A stretch of 64,000 bases of DNA from Neodiprion pinetum. Taxonomy: Eukaryota; Arthropoda; Insecta; Hymenoptera; Diprionidae. The notes beneath the pieces were generated by a model. It was not told the origin of the DNA and did not search any database. It saw nothing but the letters and a program-made list of their open reading frames with translations. Below, in pieces: positions 28,101 through 41,189 of the stretch (position 1 is its first letter; each line of letters opens with the position of its first letter). The position numbers were made by a program, and so were the translations under genes. The stretch spans positions 32,175,026 through 32,239,025 of the forward strand of contig NC_060234.1 of the NCBI RefSeq assembly GCF_021155775.2, written 5' to 3'.

Positions 28101-31100
28101 ACCAAACATGTATAATATGTATATAGAGACCCGTTGTAATTTGTGGTAATATTGGCTGCCTACGTGTATGTGAAGATATAGTCGAACAAGGAAATTGCGT
28201 CCTCAAAAACCCTAGATTAGAGGATATGAGAAAGACGGGAACTGTAAATTAAACCTTTCACGTAGCGTCACATTTGGCAGAAGGGCCAGGCTATCCATTA
28301 TATGCCTATATCATTACCGGAATATCTAATACTCATAAATTGTCACAGGCACCCGCATGGCTGTCCGAAATGATTATTCTAAGAGCCACCGATTATTTCT
28401 CCATTTTCCTGATTCATTAGCATAGTCGCAATAAAGGTAAACTTGAACGATGCCACCGACGAACTCACACGCACGTTCGCACAGTGATGCGGAATTTGTA
28501 TTCATGGAAAACCGGGGTAAATCGTGAAGGAAATATCTGCAATCTGTGAATTGGGTAATTGGAGACTTGCCCGAAATTCTGAGGACAAGACTAATGATTT
28601 CGATGCCGTTACAATGGACTGAGAAAACTTTTTACCTACAGGTGAACCTTGCGTAAAATATTTTATTTGTTATAAGTTGATTTGAATTCGTCACGAACAG
28701 AGTATACTTGGAATAAGGAAGAAATCAACTAACCACAAATTAAATTTTTGTAGCTCTGTTTGAATGAAGTGAAATTATTTCAAGCAAAATAAAAAAAGAA
28801 ACTGAATGATTTCATTTTTCACTTGACGATAACTAAATATCCGCATGAGAAATAAGTGTTTTCTCTGTAGGTATAGGTTTATCCAAATTGGAAGGATATT
28901 ACTGCCACTGACAACGTTTACCGTATACCTACAATATTGCAACGATGCACCTTTTAATTACTTTACTCGCAAAGAGCGCTGTCGTAAATGATACGACAAT
29001 TCATAATAAGAATAAACAAGTCTGCAATGGAATTTCTGGCGTCCCGTCGTCCGAAGAACGGCACGTAACAATGTTTGCACAGAGAAGTTGGGAAGACGCA
29101 GAGGTGTTTTTGCCAGTAACACACTCGAGTGCTCTTGTACCCTTTCTAAAGATTACACGCAATGTAGGAGAGAATAATACATTTTACGCGGAGAGGAGAA
29201 ATTTCCGACATGACCATAGTGTAAATTAATCTGCAACACGTAAGTATGTACGAGTACACGGCACCATCTTGGTCGGGTGTTAAGGAGCTTGCATTACACG
29301 TTTTCCCTGTCAGCACACTACAGGCCGAAGCTGATTTCCCGTGAAACGTTCCTCAACGTTATTTCGTGTGTTTATTTTATAACCGAGAAAAGCTCAAAGG
29401 GTCGACGTTACGTAATTCATTGCCGCAATTACTCGAATACACATACAAAATATATTGACAGAGGTTCGAACCAACGTGACGAGCTTACGCGCGATGATCG
29501 ATCTCTGCGCTTGAGGATTCCGGTGTAAATTTTGACCGTGACCTCTCACGTAACTATCAAAAGCCTGGTTTTTCCCGCTCTTAAAATTTCAAACAGGTAG
29601 ACAAAATCCAATCACCGTTATCCAAAGTTGGCAGATTTATATCAATTCCGCTGATCCGTGATCTCAATTTATTCCCGACGTTTTACTCCCAAGCTACCGT
29701 GTCACGAACTTGGAATTTCGCCTATCGAAACAGCCACTCGAATTCTAGTGGCTTTCCCTGGCAGTTTTTCACTCGGTTTCCACAAATGGTAACAAATGGT
29801 GGTGAACCGGTGCCAATGTAACGTTCGTCAAGTTGAGTCCAATGTCACCAAATTCGATTTCCGCAAATTGATAGATGAAATGATACATGGATATATATTT
29901 TTCAAATCTTACAACGCAGCGGAAAACTTTTCAACGTTGAACGTGATGGATCATCCTCTCGAACCCGCGTTATATTGCTGCTACACGGTTGCCGGATCGG
30001 TGCAGATTATTATTCGCCGAGGAAAGTTTTCTCACTTAGCGTAACGGATGGTTATGGGCATTATGTTTGCGTAATGCAATTTATCGGCATCCATGCAGGC
30101 TATAATGCATATTTGTCGTAGTCGATGCTAGCGGCAGCCGAGCTCGTAATCGCGTCGCAGCACATCGTGTTAATTTATTATTTTAGCATATAACTAGCAC
30201 TATTAGTATCAGCCTGTGTATGCACCGTGTGCATATATTACGTTTATAATATTAGGCAGCAGCCATGTAGCAAATTGGGTGACCTTTATTGCTTTAACGG
30301 TTTAGACTTCACCTTTTGCTCGATGAAGCAACAAATATTCTGCAATGTTGCGCTTCACTTTGACCCCCCATATCCGTTGAAAATAAAGAATTCGTTATTC
30401 AAACGCGCCTGTGTAACCGTGTTTGAACTGCTTTTATTTGAAATTGAACAGAGCCCCATGGGGTGCATCTGTACTTCGAGCTACCGCGATGAAATTTTTT
30501 TGAGATAAAAAGCACACGCGTACTAACGGATGTTTGATTTTCAACCCTCCCTCGACGACAGAAAGTTACATACGGGTTTCATACGGCTTGTTTCTATTTC
30601 TGTTATTGAATTGCAGCGCGATTTACGAGACTGAAAACACGAATATGTTTACACGTACCTGATCGATACAAATATTGTGTAATAAATGAAGTAGCTAACC
30701 ATTTTCATTAGAAGGAAATTTCCCTGGAGAGTTGTTCTTTTAGACAGAAAGTGATTTAAGACCGAAGGTTGAACTACGTCGGATTCACCACACGAATCCA
30801 CGCTTTTTCTTCAAAATAAGTTTTTATCCGCGTTTAAGCGACTTCAGAGGGTGATAAATCTTACTGATAAGATAAAACCCGAGATGAGGTAGCAAATGTT
30901 CAGCAAAGTAGCGATTTCAAAAACTTATTTAGCTTGTAAACTTTTCTCTTTAACCGGTGATTTTAGTCATTTTCAAATCGTTATAATTCGTGAAACGGTT
31001 AAAATTATACCCCCTTCAAATCAAAGCTTATTGTTACACTTTATTCCTGCTAAAGCTACGAATAGCGCCAAAAAATTGGACAGCGAACGAACAACCGAGG

Positions 31101-34100
31101 GCTGAGTATCGATTTAGATTGCAAAGGTAAAGCAGAACCCAGATGTTAGCGACGCCTCGCCTGACAGAGGAACCGAAACACGGGAAAGCTCGGAAACACT
31201 TCGAGCTTTCAAACAGATTTCTGTACTTCCAACCGATGGAGCTTGACGAACTATGTGTACCTACGAACCATTGCAGCGAGATAAAAAATGTTACCATCAA
31301 ACGCGATCCGAACTGTAGTCGGAGAACACTTACCTACCAGGGGGTCAGTAATATTTTTGTCATACTAAAAAATACCGGGATCAAATTGAACCAGTGTACG
31401 ACATAAATCCAGCAATCATGGTGCGAATATGAAAGAACGACTTTGTTCATTTCCAAGAGACATCCAATGGTCAGCAAAATTCAGTTTGCATGATTTAATT
31501 AATAACAGATAAATTGCGTACAATAATGCAGTAGCTTTACTGAAATAGTGAACAAATCCAGAAAAGTAACTGTATATAGGTCTTGGAATGATTATCGCAA
31601 TGAAACAGATGCGTTATAACGAAAATTCCATAAATTTCAAGAAGTTCGATCTCGTTTTCAACTGGTTTTTTTATCGGCGTTATTATCCGTGTTACCTAAC
31701 ATTTCATACATTTTCCAGCATAGCATAACATTTTATTAGGCCGTTATTATCACCGTATTTCAGCAGCCATTGGTCTAATTGTAAAATAAAGATGGCAAGG
31801 TATTTTTTGTTACAACCTTATGATAAAAACGTGGCAAATAATATAGCTGTGAAATTTTTACCAGAAAATCACATTGCGTAACGGAGGTCGTTCCATCAGC
31901 GTTATATAATTTATGGACGGCTTCTGTATTCATAACGTACGCCTAAAGTTATGATACCAATTACATCACGTCACGTAAAAGAATTCACTACATTTTCCAT
32001 TCAATTACTGAAATTAATAACGTGATTAATATTTAGGCTCCCGACAAAACCTGACATTTCGTCTGCGATGGATTGTGTACGAATCGTTCATGCATCTCCC
32101 AGAGCAGTAAATGTTATGGAATTCAGAATTCGTCCACCCTCTAAATGAAATTCGTAGACAAATGAATATCACTCATCAAGAAAAGAAAAGTTTTTAGAAC
32201 ACCAATTGGTGTTATCGCCAATTGAAATTTTTACAGAGAAAATTAACCTCTAATTTGTTCATTGTTCTGAACCGTCTTCTGTTCGTGCAGTGATGAGTAT
32301 TGTTCTTTTTCTTCGAACCACGATTGCCTGTTTCAAAATCAATTGATGGCCACTAAATCTCGTTTCTTTGTTTTTCAAAATTGCTAATTGGTTGCTTTCA
32401 GAAAGGTTACTGCCGTTAAGTACTGGATGAGCTTAACAAAACCGCTGACTGTGGTTTTATCCTGGTTTTTACGGAGAAGAAAGAAAGAGGAGTCGAATCA
32501 TGATTGAATCTCACTTTACTCTCTAAGTGCAGGTCACCGTTTCCCTAGCATGAACAATATCAGCTACAGAATGCTTCTGGTATACGGAATATATGAATAC
32601 ATAAGTATCCCACGATTTTATCATGAACATTTTAGCATTTTCTGTACGTGAATCTTTCATTGTCATGTAACTACTTATGTATGCATATATGTAGGCCCAG
32701 AAGGGTTTCGTTGGAGCCATTTGTGTACACGTGATGGATAGTTGCATACATCCCTATATCCGACAGGTGTAATCCAACGTGAATTTCTAAAAGCAGTTCG
32801 GATTACCAAAGGTAACTTCAAATCCTTCGCACAAGATAATTCAAATTCCCCTCGTCCAGCAAAGTTTCATGTCCTATAATTTGCATCTTTCATGCCATTA
32901 CACTCCTCATTGTTCTGCAGATATTATCTCGTGATGTTATTTCTTTGATAACCTGTAGGTTTACCCGTTACCATTTCGCGATGATCGTTTCCCTCGCGAA
33001 GCACTGAAAGAAGAATCTACCGTTCATTAAATTCACATTTCTTTCTGTTTTCGTTTTTAAACTATTCTCCCCGCAGAGTTTACGCTGTCGTTTCTCATCC
33101 CTTCGAGATCTTCAGGCATCCTCGAAAAGATTTTCCACTCAGTACACCTGACGCGCGCGACCGCGTGGACACGTTGGATTGCCACTTTGTTTTCAACTTT
33201 AGCAATTTGCTGACTAAAACTGCCAGGCGGGTGGCAAAGCTGGGGTATCCTAACTGCCGAAGACGTGCTTGTTTAAAGTTAGCTACAATGGTAATAGTTT
33301 GCAATGCCGAGTCTGCTGTAGACATGCAAATAGCTATATACGTATACGAATGACGCGATGTATAACGTACTTACCAAGTTTCAAAAGTACCGTTCAAACC
33401 TGTTTGCTCAGACGCTTCAACCCCACACCAAGTTGAACTAGATACGCAAGCTTACCAGTTTTTTACCATCCCTTGTACCTATAGCAGAGTATTTCTTGGA
33501 GATAAGTGAATACGAGATTGTTTGGACTGTGTTCCTGGCCAATTTGATATCTGAATAACCATAGAGATTTTCACCAACGGTCGCGTGGTCTGAATTATAA
33601 CTTTCATTTCAACCCGGAACTTCTTCCCAATTCAATATTCTCATTCAATTCAAGGAACGATGCCTTGTGACAGGGTCTGATTTACCGATTGAAAAATAAC
33701 ATCCTTCTCAAACCTGGAATTGTCCATTCCTGTGCATCGATTCCAAACTCCAAACCAATGACATATCTACGATTTGCATGCTTCAAACATCCCGAAAATT
33801 GCAGGATCACATGAACTGTAGGAAAAGAATCGGCGATTCTGAATATGAAAAATTTCAAAAGTCATCACATCCAAAATGTTAGAAACCCGATTAAACTCGA
33901 GGCATTTTTCCGTCAAAGATTCAACATCAATCTTCACGATTGACTGAAATAAATCAACGAAGCGAATTAATAGTCACAAAGCATCGTACGGCTGAAGCAA
34001 AGTAATTCTCTTCTTTCCCTCTGTCGAAAACTCGCAGAAAATTAAAGAGGCTGAAAAGATTGGAAAAAGTTTGTGAAAAAAGAAGTGGATATACCCGAGC

Positions 34101-34933
34101 GGAATCAGTTATTTAAATTCCGCCTATAAAAAGCCTGGCGTTGATTTTTAGTAATTTGGAAGTTAGAGGACGGGAAAATACCCACTATCCAAACTCCTTC
34201 GAGCCGGTCGGTACCGAGAAGGTGGGTAATAAACTTTCGGATGCGATACGAATCGCGAGTCTCATTTGTCAGGCGGGCAGGGAGGATAGGATAGGAAAGT
34301 TCACCCAGCTGTCGTGAAAACTCGCCGATGTAATCTGCTATTTTGCCAGAATAGGTATGGAAGCTGCAACATATCATCGCGAGGAAAGAAGTCACGGTTC
34401 CGCGGTGTTTCAATTCCTGTTCTCTCTTGGAATTTGCGCTCGTATATTCGTACCCATAAATATCCGTATATAGGTACGTAAACCTATGGGCAAAGTATAA
34501 ATTGATGTATGTATATGTACACTTCTGTCGGGTAAAGCTTTGGACAGCTGACGCGAATCGGAAGTGGAAACGAGAAAATCGTACGCGTATGAACAAACTA
34601 TATCCCAATCTGAAAGAAGGAACACGTTCGGGGATAAATTCGTAGTTGTAAACCTCCTCAGAGTTCGATGAACGGAGTATGCATCGCATATATACATGTA
34701 TAGTAAACCGTTCGCGAAGTGGCGCCATTGCGCCTGACCCAGACGATGTTTTGTTACAATCTCTGCCTTTCGTTGGTGCGACGCCAGGCGTCCTCCGTGA
34801 GTTTGAGTTCGACGCCCGACGGCACCCAACTTCCCCGACGTCGGGGATATTACAACGTACGGAATAGCTGAGGAAACCAGAATTGGAACTATCAGATGTA
34901 ATTTTATTGCTCGCTGCTTGACCTACTCTCAAG

Positions 34934-34990
34934 ATTGAACCTCAATGTTCAATCGAGGACGATCGTCATAAACGTCTGCATGACGATCGT
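34934..34990. repeat. Two adjacent small hairpins
   Basis: ATTGAAC/GTTCAAT (34934-34940 with 34947-34953, 6-base loop) is followed at once by ACGATCGTCAT/ATGACGATCGT (34959-34969 with 34980-34990, 10-base loop), both perfect. No function is evident. Confidence 0.6.
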
Positions 34991-35094
34991 GAAATCGTTG
35001 CGCTACCTTAACCGGTTTGGAAACGTATAATCCTTACATCTGTTATGTAAAACACGAAATTCCACAACAGAACTACCAGACCAGTCGAAATGAT

Positions 35095-35299
35095 TGGTTT
35101 TACAATTTCATTACAAAATTCGTACTTCACGTTACATTCTTTTTCCGCAGTGATGTAGTGACTTTTACAACGATAGTTAAAGGAGCAATATATTGAATTT
35201 TATTGTTGTTTTATAACACTGGTTTTACAATTTCACTCTCAAATTCCTACTTCATGTTGCATTTTACCTCCGTAGTTCTAGTGTTTATAATCGCAGAGG
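35095..35299. repeat. Diverged tandem duplication, period 125 bp
   Basis: TGGTTTTACAATTTCA begins at 35095 and again at 35220. The following ~80 bases align with scattered mismatches (AAATTCGTACTTCACGTT against AAATTCCTACTTCATGTT, then CCGCAGTGATGTAGTG against CCGTAGTTCTAGTG). Confidence 0.8.
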
Positions 35300-38198
35300 A
35301 ATTTTCCGAAGGTACGACTTAATCCATAAACATCTTGTCTGAAAAAAAATCCTCCCTGCAGTGGCTCGAATCCGGAGATTTTCACAGCGGCGCAAAAATC
35401 CGAGATCCATTCGAAAGGGTTGATGATATCGCGTCAGCGGCTTCGTATCTTAAATCGGGGATACTGAGAACGATGAAAAACGACAACGTCAAATTTTTTC
35501 GATTCGATTTCCCCTGCTCCCATGTCTCATTCCTCCAAATTCATCCCGATTTTCTTTCATCTGCGGAAAGTCTCGTACACCGATTCGAATATGAATTATT
35601 GGATTGATTGGAGTTGCATTGCGTGCAGCCACAAAAAAGCTTTGTGAATTGGCCGTTGAGAGGAAAAACTAATTGACGGTTCGCATGTGGTAAACCAAAT
35701 TTCCTCCAACCAGCAAAGCAGAACGAATTTCCTATGCGTATGAGACACGAATTCTGCACGATCTATAAGTGTACGGGTTACGCATTAGCACTTCTCTCGT
35801 GTTCCCCTGAATATACACGTTGGTGAAAGCAGGTCGTTACTATACGGGCATTTCGTACCCCCATGGGCAATTTTTACGCCTCTTTCGCACGATACGCATG
35901 CAATGCATGTAGGTGTACACATTCGCCTGAATTTATTGCGAATTCTGTTATTCGCTCTCATAACTCGACGTTACTCGCTTTTGTGAGTTTTTATTCTTTT
36001 ACTTTTTGTACCGTTCCCTTATATTTTTTTCACTATATTTCGCTCGTTATTTTCCGCGTACATTTCTTCCGCCTCGGGTGATATCTACCCTCTGTTTGAA
36101 AACAGCTGATTATTATGCAACCGTGGATGTCCACGTGTGGGCAATAGCAAAGCGGTGACGTCCAACTTCGCTTCAACAATAAGCCTATTCCAAGCGATAA
36201 CAATTACGTCCGCGTTTATGTACATGTATGCTCATAAATTATACTTATGTATACATGTATAATGGGATGACTGAGTGGTTCGAAGGTCGTAACGTTCGCT
36301 GAACAGATTGGGGTTAAGTGTTGGACATAAGAAAGAGCAGGCAGTCAATATAATCTTTGCTCTTATCTTCCCGTAGGTTTTCTATACATTTATGTGTGAA
36401 CAAGGAACGCTGAGGCCATTGTGGTGCTTTACCTATTACTCCGAAATGGGTATTGTTGCAGTTTATTGTACAGATCGAAGGATAATGCGCGATAATAATT
36501 TTCCAGGTCAGTTGAGCAAAATATCATTTCATGTAGTAACATGAGCTGAATTAAAGAATCGATAACGATTCGTATGCGAGTTTAATTTTTATTTTTTATT
36601 TCAAACTCTTTTAAACTTTTTCTCTCCAACTGTTCAATCGAAACGGCGTTGTAGAAACATGCGATGTAATTATATGCACGTGCATATAACGTGCAATATG
36701 CATCATAAACTATCTCATGGTGTGTACAACATCAACGTCTAGCCGCCGGCATGCCGGTCCGTGTATACTCATGGTGCTTTGCATAAACTCGGTTGGCCGG
36801 AAGCGAACGCGGGCGAGTGTGAAATATCTATCCAGGGCATTAAAGGGTCGATGAAGGGATGGGAGAAGGAGGGTGCGGAAGGACGCCCGAACGTCGACGT
36901 CGGACACTTAACAAGGATAACAGCGTCGGCGTATTCTTCGAGATTACGAAAGCTCGGAAAGCAACGCGAACGCAAATTGGAGCACTTTCGGCCATCCCTG
37001 ATTACGACGACTGTATTCCACGTGGGTAATGCCCGTATACACGAAGGCTCACCTGTATACATGCACGTATACCTGTATAAGCTCAGCATACTTTGAAAGC
37101 CGATCGCACCGGAGGTCGTTTCTTGGGGACGCAATACTTTTAATCACTTGTAATTACTCGAGGATGGTGACTTCGACTTCGGGTGGTAAATAAAAACCGT
37201 AGCTGTACATCGTTCCGTATAATTTGAACGCAGGTACCTGGGTGTAATCGGAAAATTGATTACACGTCTCTTATATCGCCCGAGATTATTTATTCATTTT
37301 ATTTCTCGGTCCTGTTTCTTCTTACTGACGTTCCCAAGGTACAAGGATTTTTTCACGCGGAAAATAAATACTCCATGGTGCGAGATTCACCGCGTGAAGA
37401 TCAGATCGATAGATTGTTATTTCAATTTCTTTTTTCCTCCATTTGTACTCGTCGTTTGATGAATAAAATTCGAGTGATTCACTCTTGCATTGAATCCGAG
37501 TCGAATATACACGCATATAGTTATACGCAGGCGTTCAATTTAATAAATTTGAAATTATTGTGCAAAGGGAAATTTCTCACAGAGCAGGAAGCTTATAATT
37601 ATATATAACGAAAAGTATAAATATCCGTAAATATCACAAAACGTGTGACGTTTATACATATATACATCAATGTTTTAAAATTATCATTAATAAATTTCTA
37701 TGGCGTAAAAATTTTAAAATACAATCAGCGACCTCGATTAATTGACACTTGATACTCCAACAACTCGTACGCGTGGTCTACAAGTGGTATTATAGAAGCA
37801 GCCACTATCCGTATAAAAATCGTTTACGGTACGATTGTTGGTTAATTTCTATTTCCTTTTATTACGTTTCATCGATAATTGATCACCGTAGCAGAGTAAC
37901 TCCTATCCTGTAATGAGCGAACAAAAGTGTAAAGTGAATAATGATCATGAGCTATAAATTGGCACAGGTGTGAAAAAATTCAATAGATCCAGTAAAGAAG
38001 CGTGAGATTTCCAAAATCAATACCTTCGTTAAATAATTGAACTGAAATACACGATGATAGAACGAATGACATTTGCCACAGGGGATTGTGCAGATGGTAG
38101 GTTGCCAACACACGACACATGAGAGTCTAATTGTTACAGTTTCTATTTTCGTCGGGTAATGAGCGGTTATTTATCGTTCAAGTTATATCGGCAGGCTC

Positions 38199-38221
38199 GC
38201 AGCAGCAGCAGCCGCAGCAGC
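38199..38221. repeat. Short interrupted CAG repeat
   Basis: GCAGCAGCAGCAGCC followed by GCAGCAGCA. In one frame it reads SQQQQPQQHQEQNGTL, and CATTG/GTGATC follows, so a small Gln-rich exon is imaginable. No start codon or strong acceptor supports it. Confidence 0.7.
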
Positions 38222-40139
38222 ATCAAGAACAAAACGGAACATTGGTGATCTGTTGTGACCACTCTAACATGACTTGTTCAGCGATATTATTTGAAAGTAA
38301 CAATTAGCGCGAGATAATGTTTTACTTTTTTACTTTTTTTTACTTTTTGTAACTATAGTTACGAAACGAACGCGACCTTCTTTCCGACACATGGCTCATT
38401 ATACGCAGAAGCGATTATTCCACGCCTGCATTTAGGACGTGTATCTATATCGCGTGACTCTCTATGCGTCATGGGGTCTGCCGCATTCAAGAGAGGGAAT
38501 GCAGGAGGTAAGCCGCGTTTTACTTCCATGGTAAACGCAGTAACCGTGTAGCTCCACTGCGTGGTGGCACCTTCTATCGTTTTCCTATACCCGCTCTTCA
38601 ACGTTCTCCATAAAATTTATAGTTTATACAGAACACGCCGACGTGACGCCTCGATCACCGGGAGAAAGGTTTAGTCAGCGTGATTTAACCACGGTATGAC
38701 TCAGCCTTCAACAATCCTTTTCCTTGTGCCTGCTACGTTAGTCTTGATGGTTTTTCTTTTTTCTCCAACTATTTTCATATACTTTTAACTGATATAATCA
38801 ATTGTTTACTACCCGATGACACGTATTTTTTTCTCTTTATCACTTTATCGATGTATGTAAGTATAACAAAAACGTGGATGGTGGGCCGAAATATCGATAC
38901 GGCAAATTTGCAGTAACGAAAATTTTGCACATTTTTTAGTAACACAAACATTTATATGCTGTAGTATTTTATTAAATTTTAGGAATACGCTTGGAGTTTG
39001 TAATATGGTCTCTTTCTGCGTCGACTTTGTTAAAAGGGTTTCTGAATTTTCATCTAAGGGTTGAAACAACGATCTTGTTTCCCTCTGATTAATTGCGGAT
39101 AGCTTGTTAAAATGTGTAAAACACGTGGGCGCAGGTCACGCGTATACATCGGATGAATAATTCAGGATTATTATTACGGCGTCACTTTCTTACGCGAAGA
39201 GAAACATAAAGAATTAAACGAGGAGGAAAAATTTATCGATACATATTACTCGTATTAAACGCTTTGCAGGGATTTTAATGACCATAGATCCGAACTTCGT
39301 ATTTCAGGATTGTAACGATTGCGAAAGATGATGAAGTTTCGAACGCTTCGACGTTTCCACACACCGCAAAATCATCGACAAAATTACTTCTTTCGGCATA
39401 CTAGCCGTGTGTAGGTTTTTTTTTATTTCTTCCGCCCCTTTCTTCACAGCGTCACACCAGAGTGTAAAAGACCTGCTCAATTCAGGAGGAGGCTGAAAAT
39501 GAAATCTGTTTTGCGACAACGCTTCTCGCTATTCGAAGTGTATCACACCCGATATAATGTCAGCGCAAAGTGTGGGAAAAAAGTTTCAAAACCCATGGCC
39601 TACTTTCTCACGTGTTGTTAAAACAGAAGCTTTTCATCAAACGCGAATGAAAGAATAAATAGGAAACGCGATCGAAGGGTGCGAAATGTCGTGGCCGTTC
39701 TAAACAAAAGATCACGTATGAAAAGGGGTTGCATAAAAAGTTGCGAAACCCTCTTGTCAAAGGCCGCTTGAAAACCTTTTCTAATTCACGAACAATCCCC
39801 GCTGCTGTTACAGAAAAGACGGCTGAATCCTCAGATCAAAAATTTAACCAACGTATCGTGGGATTCCATCGAACGAAAGATAAAAAAAAGTTTGCGAGAG
39901 AACGTGACGGGATAACTTCGCTGCGGTAATTGAATAAGTTCCTCCCAAATTCCAAATATGCCGAAGGCTGGTTGAAGAAAAGGGAAAGTCACCTGCGCCG
40001 GACCTTGATACGCTTTTTGCGGCATCTTTTTATACGCATCGAAGAGACAGGTATAGAGTGCGTGCAAAAGTGTGTCAGTGACAAAGAACCGCCTCATCGA
40101 CACCTCTCGACGCCAAACTTGTACGCTACGCAAAGACTA

Positions 40140-40265
40140 TGAACAGATGTCAGGTTAGGTCGCACGCGACGCCCGCCGTCGCCCCCGCCGTCGCCCCCGC
40201 CGCCAACGACGACGACGTCGCGATCCTGGCCCAGTCGTAGTCCGAACGCGAAGCGGTACGTCGAC
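40140..40265 (+). promoter_or_regulatory. CpG- and GC-rich block, possible promoter of the 40900 exon
   Basis: Far richer in GC and CpG than the surrounding DNA. It contains two copies of a 12-base unit CGCCGTCGCCCC followed by CGCCGCC, then a GACGACGACGTCG stretch. It lies about 640 bases before ATG 40900, and a TCAGT initiator motif stands at about 40645. A 5' untranslated or promoter role is inference from position and composition. Confidence 0.25.
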
Positions 40266-40377
40266 GACTCACTCCGTCTGCCGCCTATTTCGCGGCAACC
40301 GTTTTAACCGGTGGTGAAGAAGCGGTAGAATTGAGTACAACTTGAAAAAGTAAACGAAAAAAAAATAAATTTCGCGT

Positions 40378-40511
40378 CTACGTCCCGTTGTAGTTGAGGA
40401 TAGTGCCGGCATTATCGTCGGGTATAATCCTGCTTGTATCCGAAGCGTTATCGAATTTGACGGGGTAGTTGGGGGTTGGAGGTTGCGTGTACGTGGCGGG
40501 CTGAGCAATTT
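40378..40511 (-). other. Possible terminal exon on the minus strand, unassigned
   Basis: On the minus strand an acceptor-like CTAAT...GGCTGCAG precedes a frame reading IAQPATYTQPPTPNYPVKFD, NASDTSRIIPDDNAGTILNY, NGT and TAG (40380-40378). The Pro/Tyr/Asn/Asp-rich sequence resembles secreted or cuticle-type insect proteins in composition only. The frame is open up to a stop at 40573-40575. No upstream exon was found, and the + strand is also open here, so this is weakly supported. Confidence 0.2.
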
Positions 40512-40899
40512 CTGCAGCCGGACGTTTGCAATTAGGATTTGATATGACGATTGGAATGCTTGCTTTCCACGATTAGCGGCGCTTGAAAACGAGCTTTTGA
40601 AACGATCGTCAACACGGACGCGTGTTCACCGGGCTGCGTGTAAGGGATACGCGTCAGTGTGAGTCGCAGGTGTTTGCCGACTGTAAATATACACAAATGC
40701 CGCCGCGCATTTGTCAATAAAGTGAAACTTGTCGGGTGCCTCTTGAGGCGGCGAGGCTCGCGGTTTTTATCCCAAATCCTTCCGATAAACAAATAACACG
40801 AAATGTAACGCTCTGATATACGTATATGTACACCTGTGCATTGCATGTGATAAGGAGGGCGGCGATGGATTGCTGATAAGCAGCGGTAGAATTTGAGGC

Positions 40900-41189
40900 A
40901 TGTTGTGTCTCGATATGAAGCTTGTGTCTCGTTTGAGAGGGTTATCCGGTTCCTCTTCGGCCTCCGACGCCACTCCGAGAAGGAACCGCGGTGGCAGCGT
41001 AAGCAGCGTGGTGCCCTCAACCGATCTTGAGAGCGACGAGGATGACCGTTTCTCGAGTTCAACAGATACCACTTTTGCATCGGCCAGCCCACCTCCGAGG
41101 ATCGTCAGGGACAGATCGCGTTCCGTTTGCGTACCTGTCCTCAATTCCTCGCAATTGAGACACCTGCATCGTCGCGCCAGTCACAATAT
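40900..41189 (+). CDS. GARNL3: GARNL3 exon 1 (most likely first coding exon)
   Basis: Encodes 96 residues plus two bases (AT), which exon 2 completes to Ile. It starts at ATG 40900; an in-frame TGA lies two codons upstream (40894-40896), so translation cannot begin earlier within this exon. ATG 40915 is an alternative start. The product is low-complexity and Ser/Arg/Asp-rich (SGSSSASDATPRR, DLESDEDDRFSSSTD, ending LRHLHRRASHN), as expected for a disordered regulatory N-terminus. The donor is GTACGT at 41190. The phase-2 end matches the phase of exon 2 exactly. The reading frame continues past this donor, so the exon end rests on phase and donor sequence rather than on a stop. Confidence 0.65.

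Larger units (their letters stand above)
25172..40899. other. Noncoding, intron-like or intergenic, 16 kb
   Basis: No gene is supported. It contains the tandem hairpins at 34934, the 125-bp tandem duplication at 35095, the CAG tract at 38199, the CpG-rich block at 40140 and the doubtful minus exon at 40378. The longest frame (34105-34932, minus, 275 codons) has no recognisable domain or codon pattern. Confidence 0.5.

Noticed and set aside
29440..29490. tRNA B-box-like GGTTCGAACC
   Set aside because: No A box or cloverleaf could be found at the right distance on either strand.
34105..34932. 275-codon open frame on the minus strand
   Set aside because: Longest single frame in the window, but with no recognisable domain, rich in Tyr/Arg/Ser from AT-rich repeats of TAT and ATA, and overlapped by another long minus frame. 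Probably chance.
35370..35607. Exon-like + frame after CCCTGCAG (WLESGDFHSGAKIRDPFERV)
   Set aside because: Protein-like and preceded by a fair acceptor, but no ATG-bearing upstream exon, no donor and no homology.
39304..39519. Minus frame after TTTTCAG (PPPELSRSFTLWCDAVKKGA)
   Set aside because: Looks protein-like and has an acceptor, but has no recognised family and no partner exon.
40532..41144. Long minus-strand frames across exon 1 (186 and 125 codons)
   Set aside because: These are antisense shadows of the Ser/Arg-rich exon 1 and its GC-richer upstream region; the translated sequences look random.
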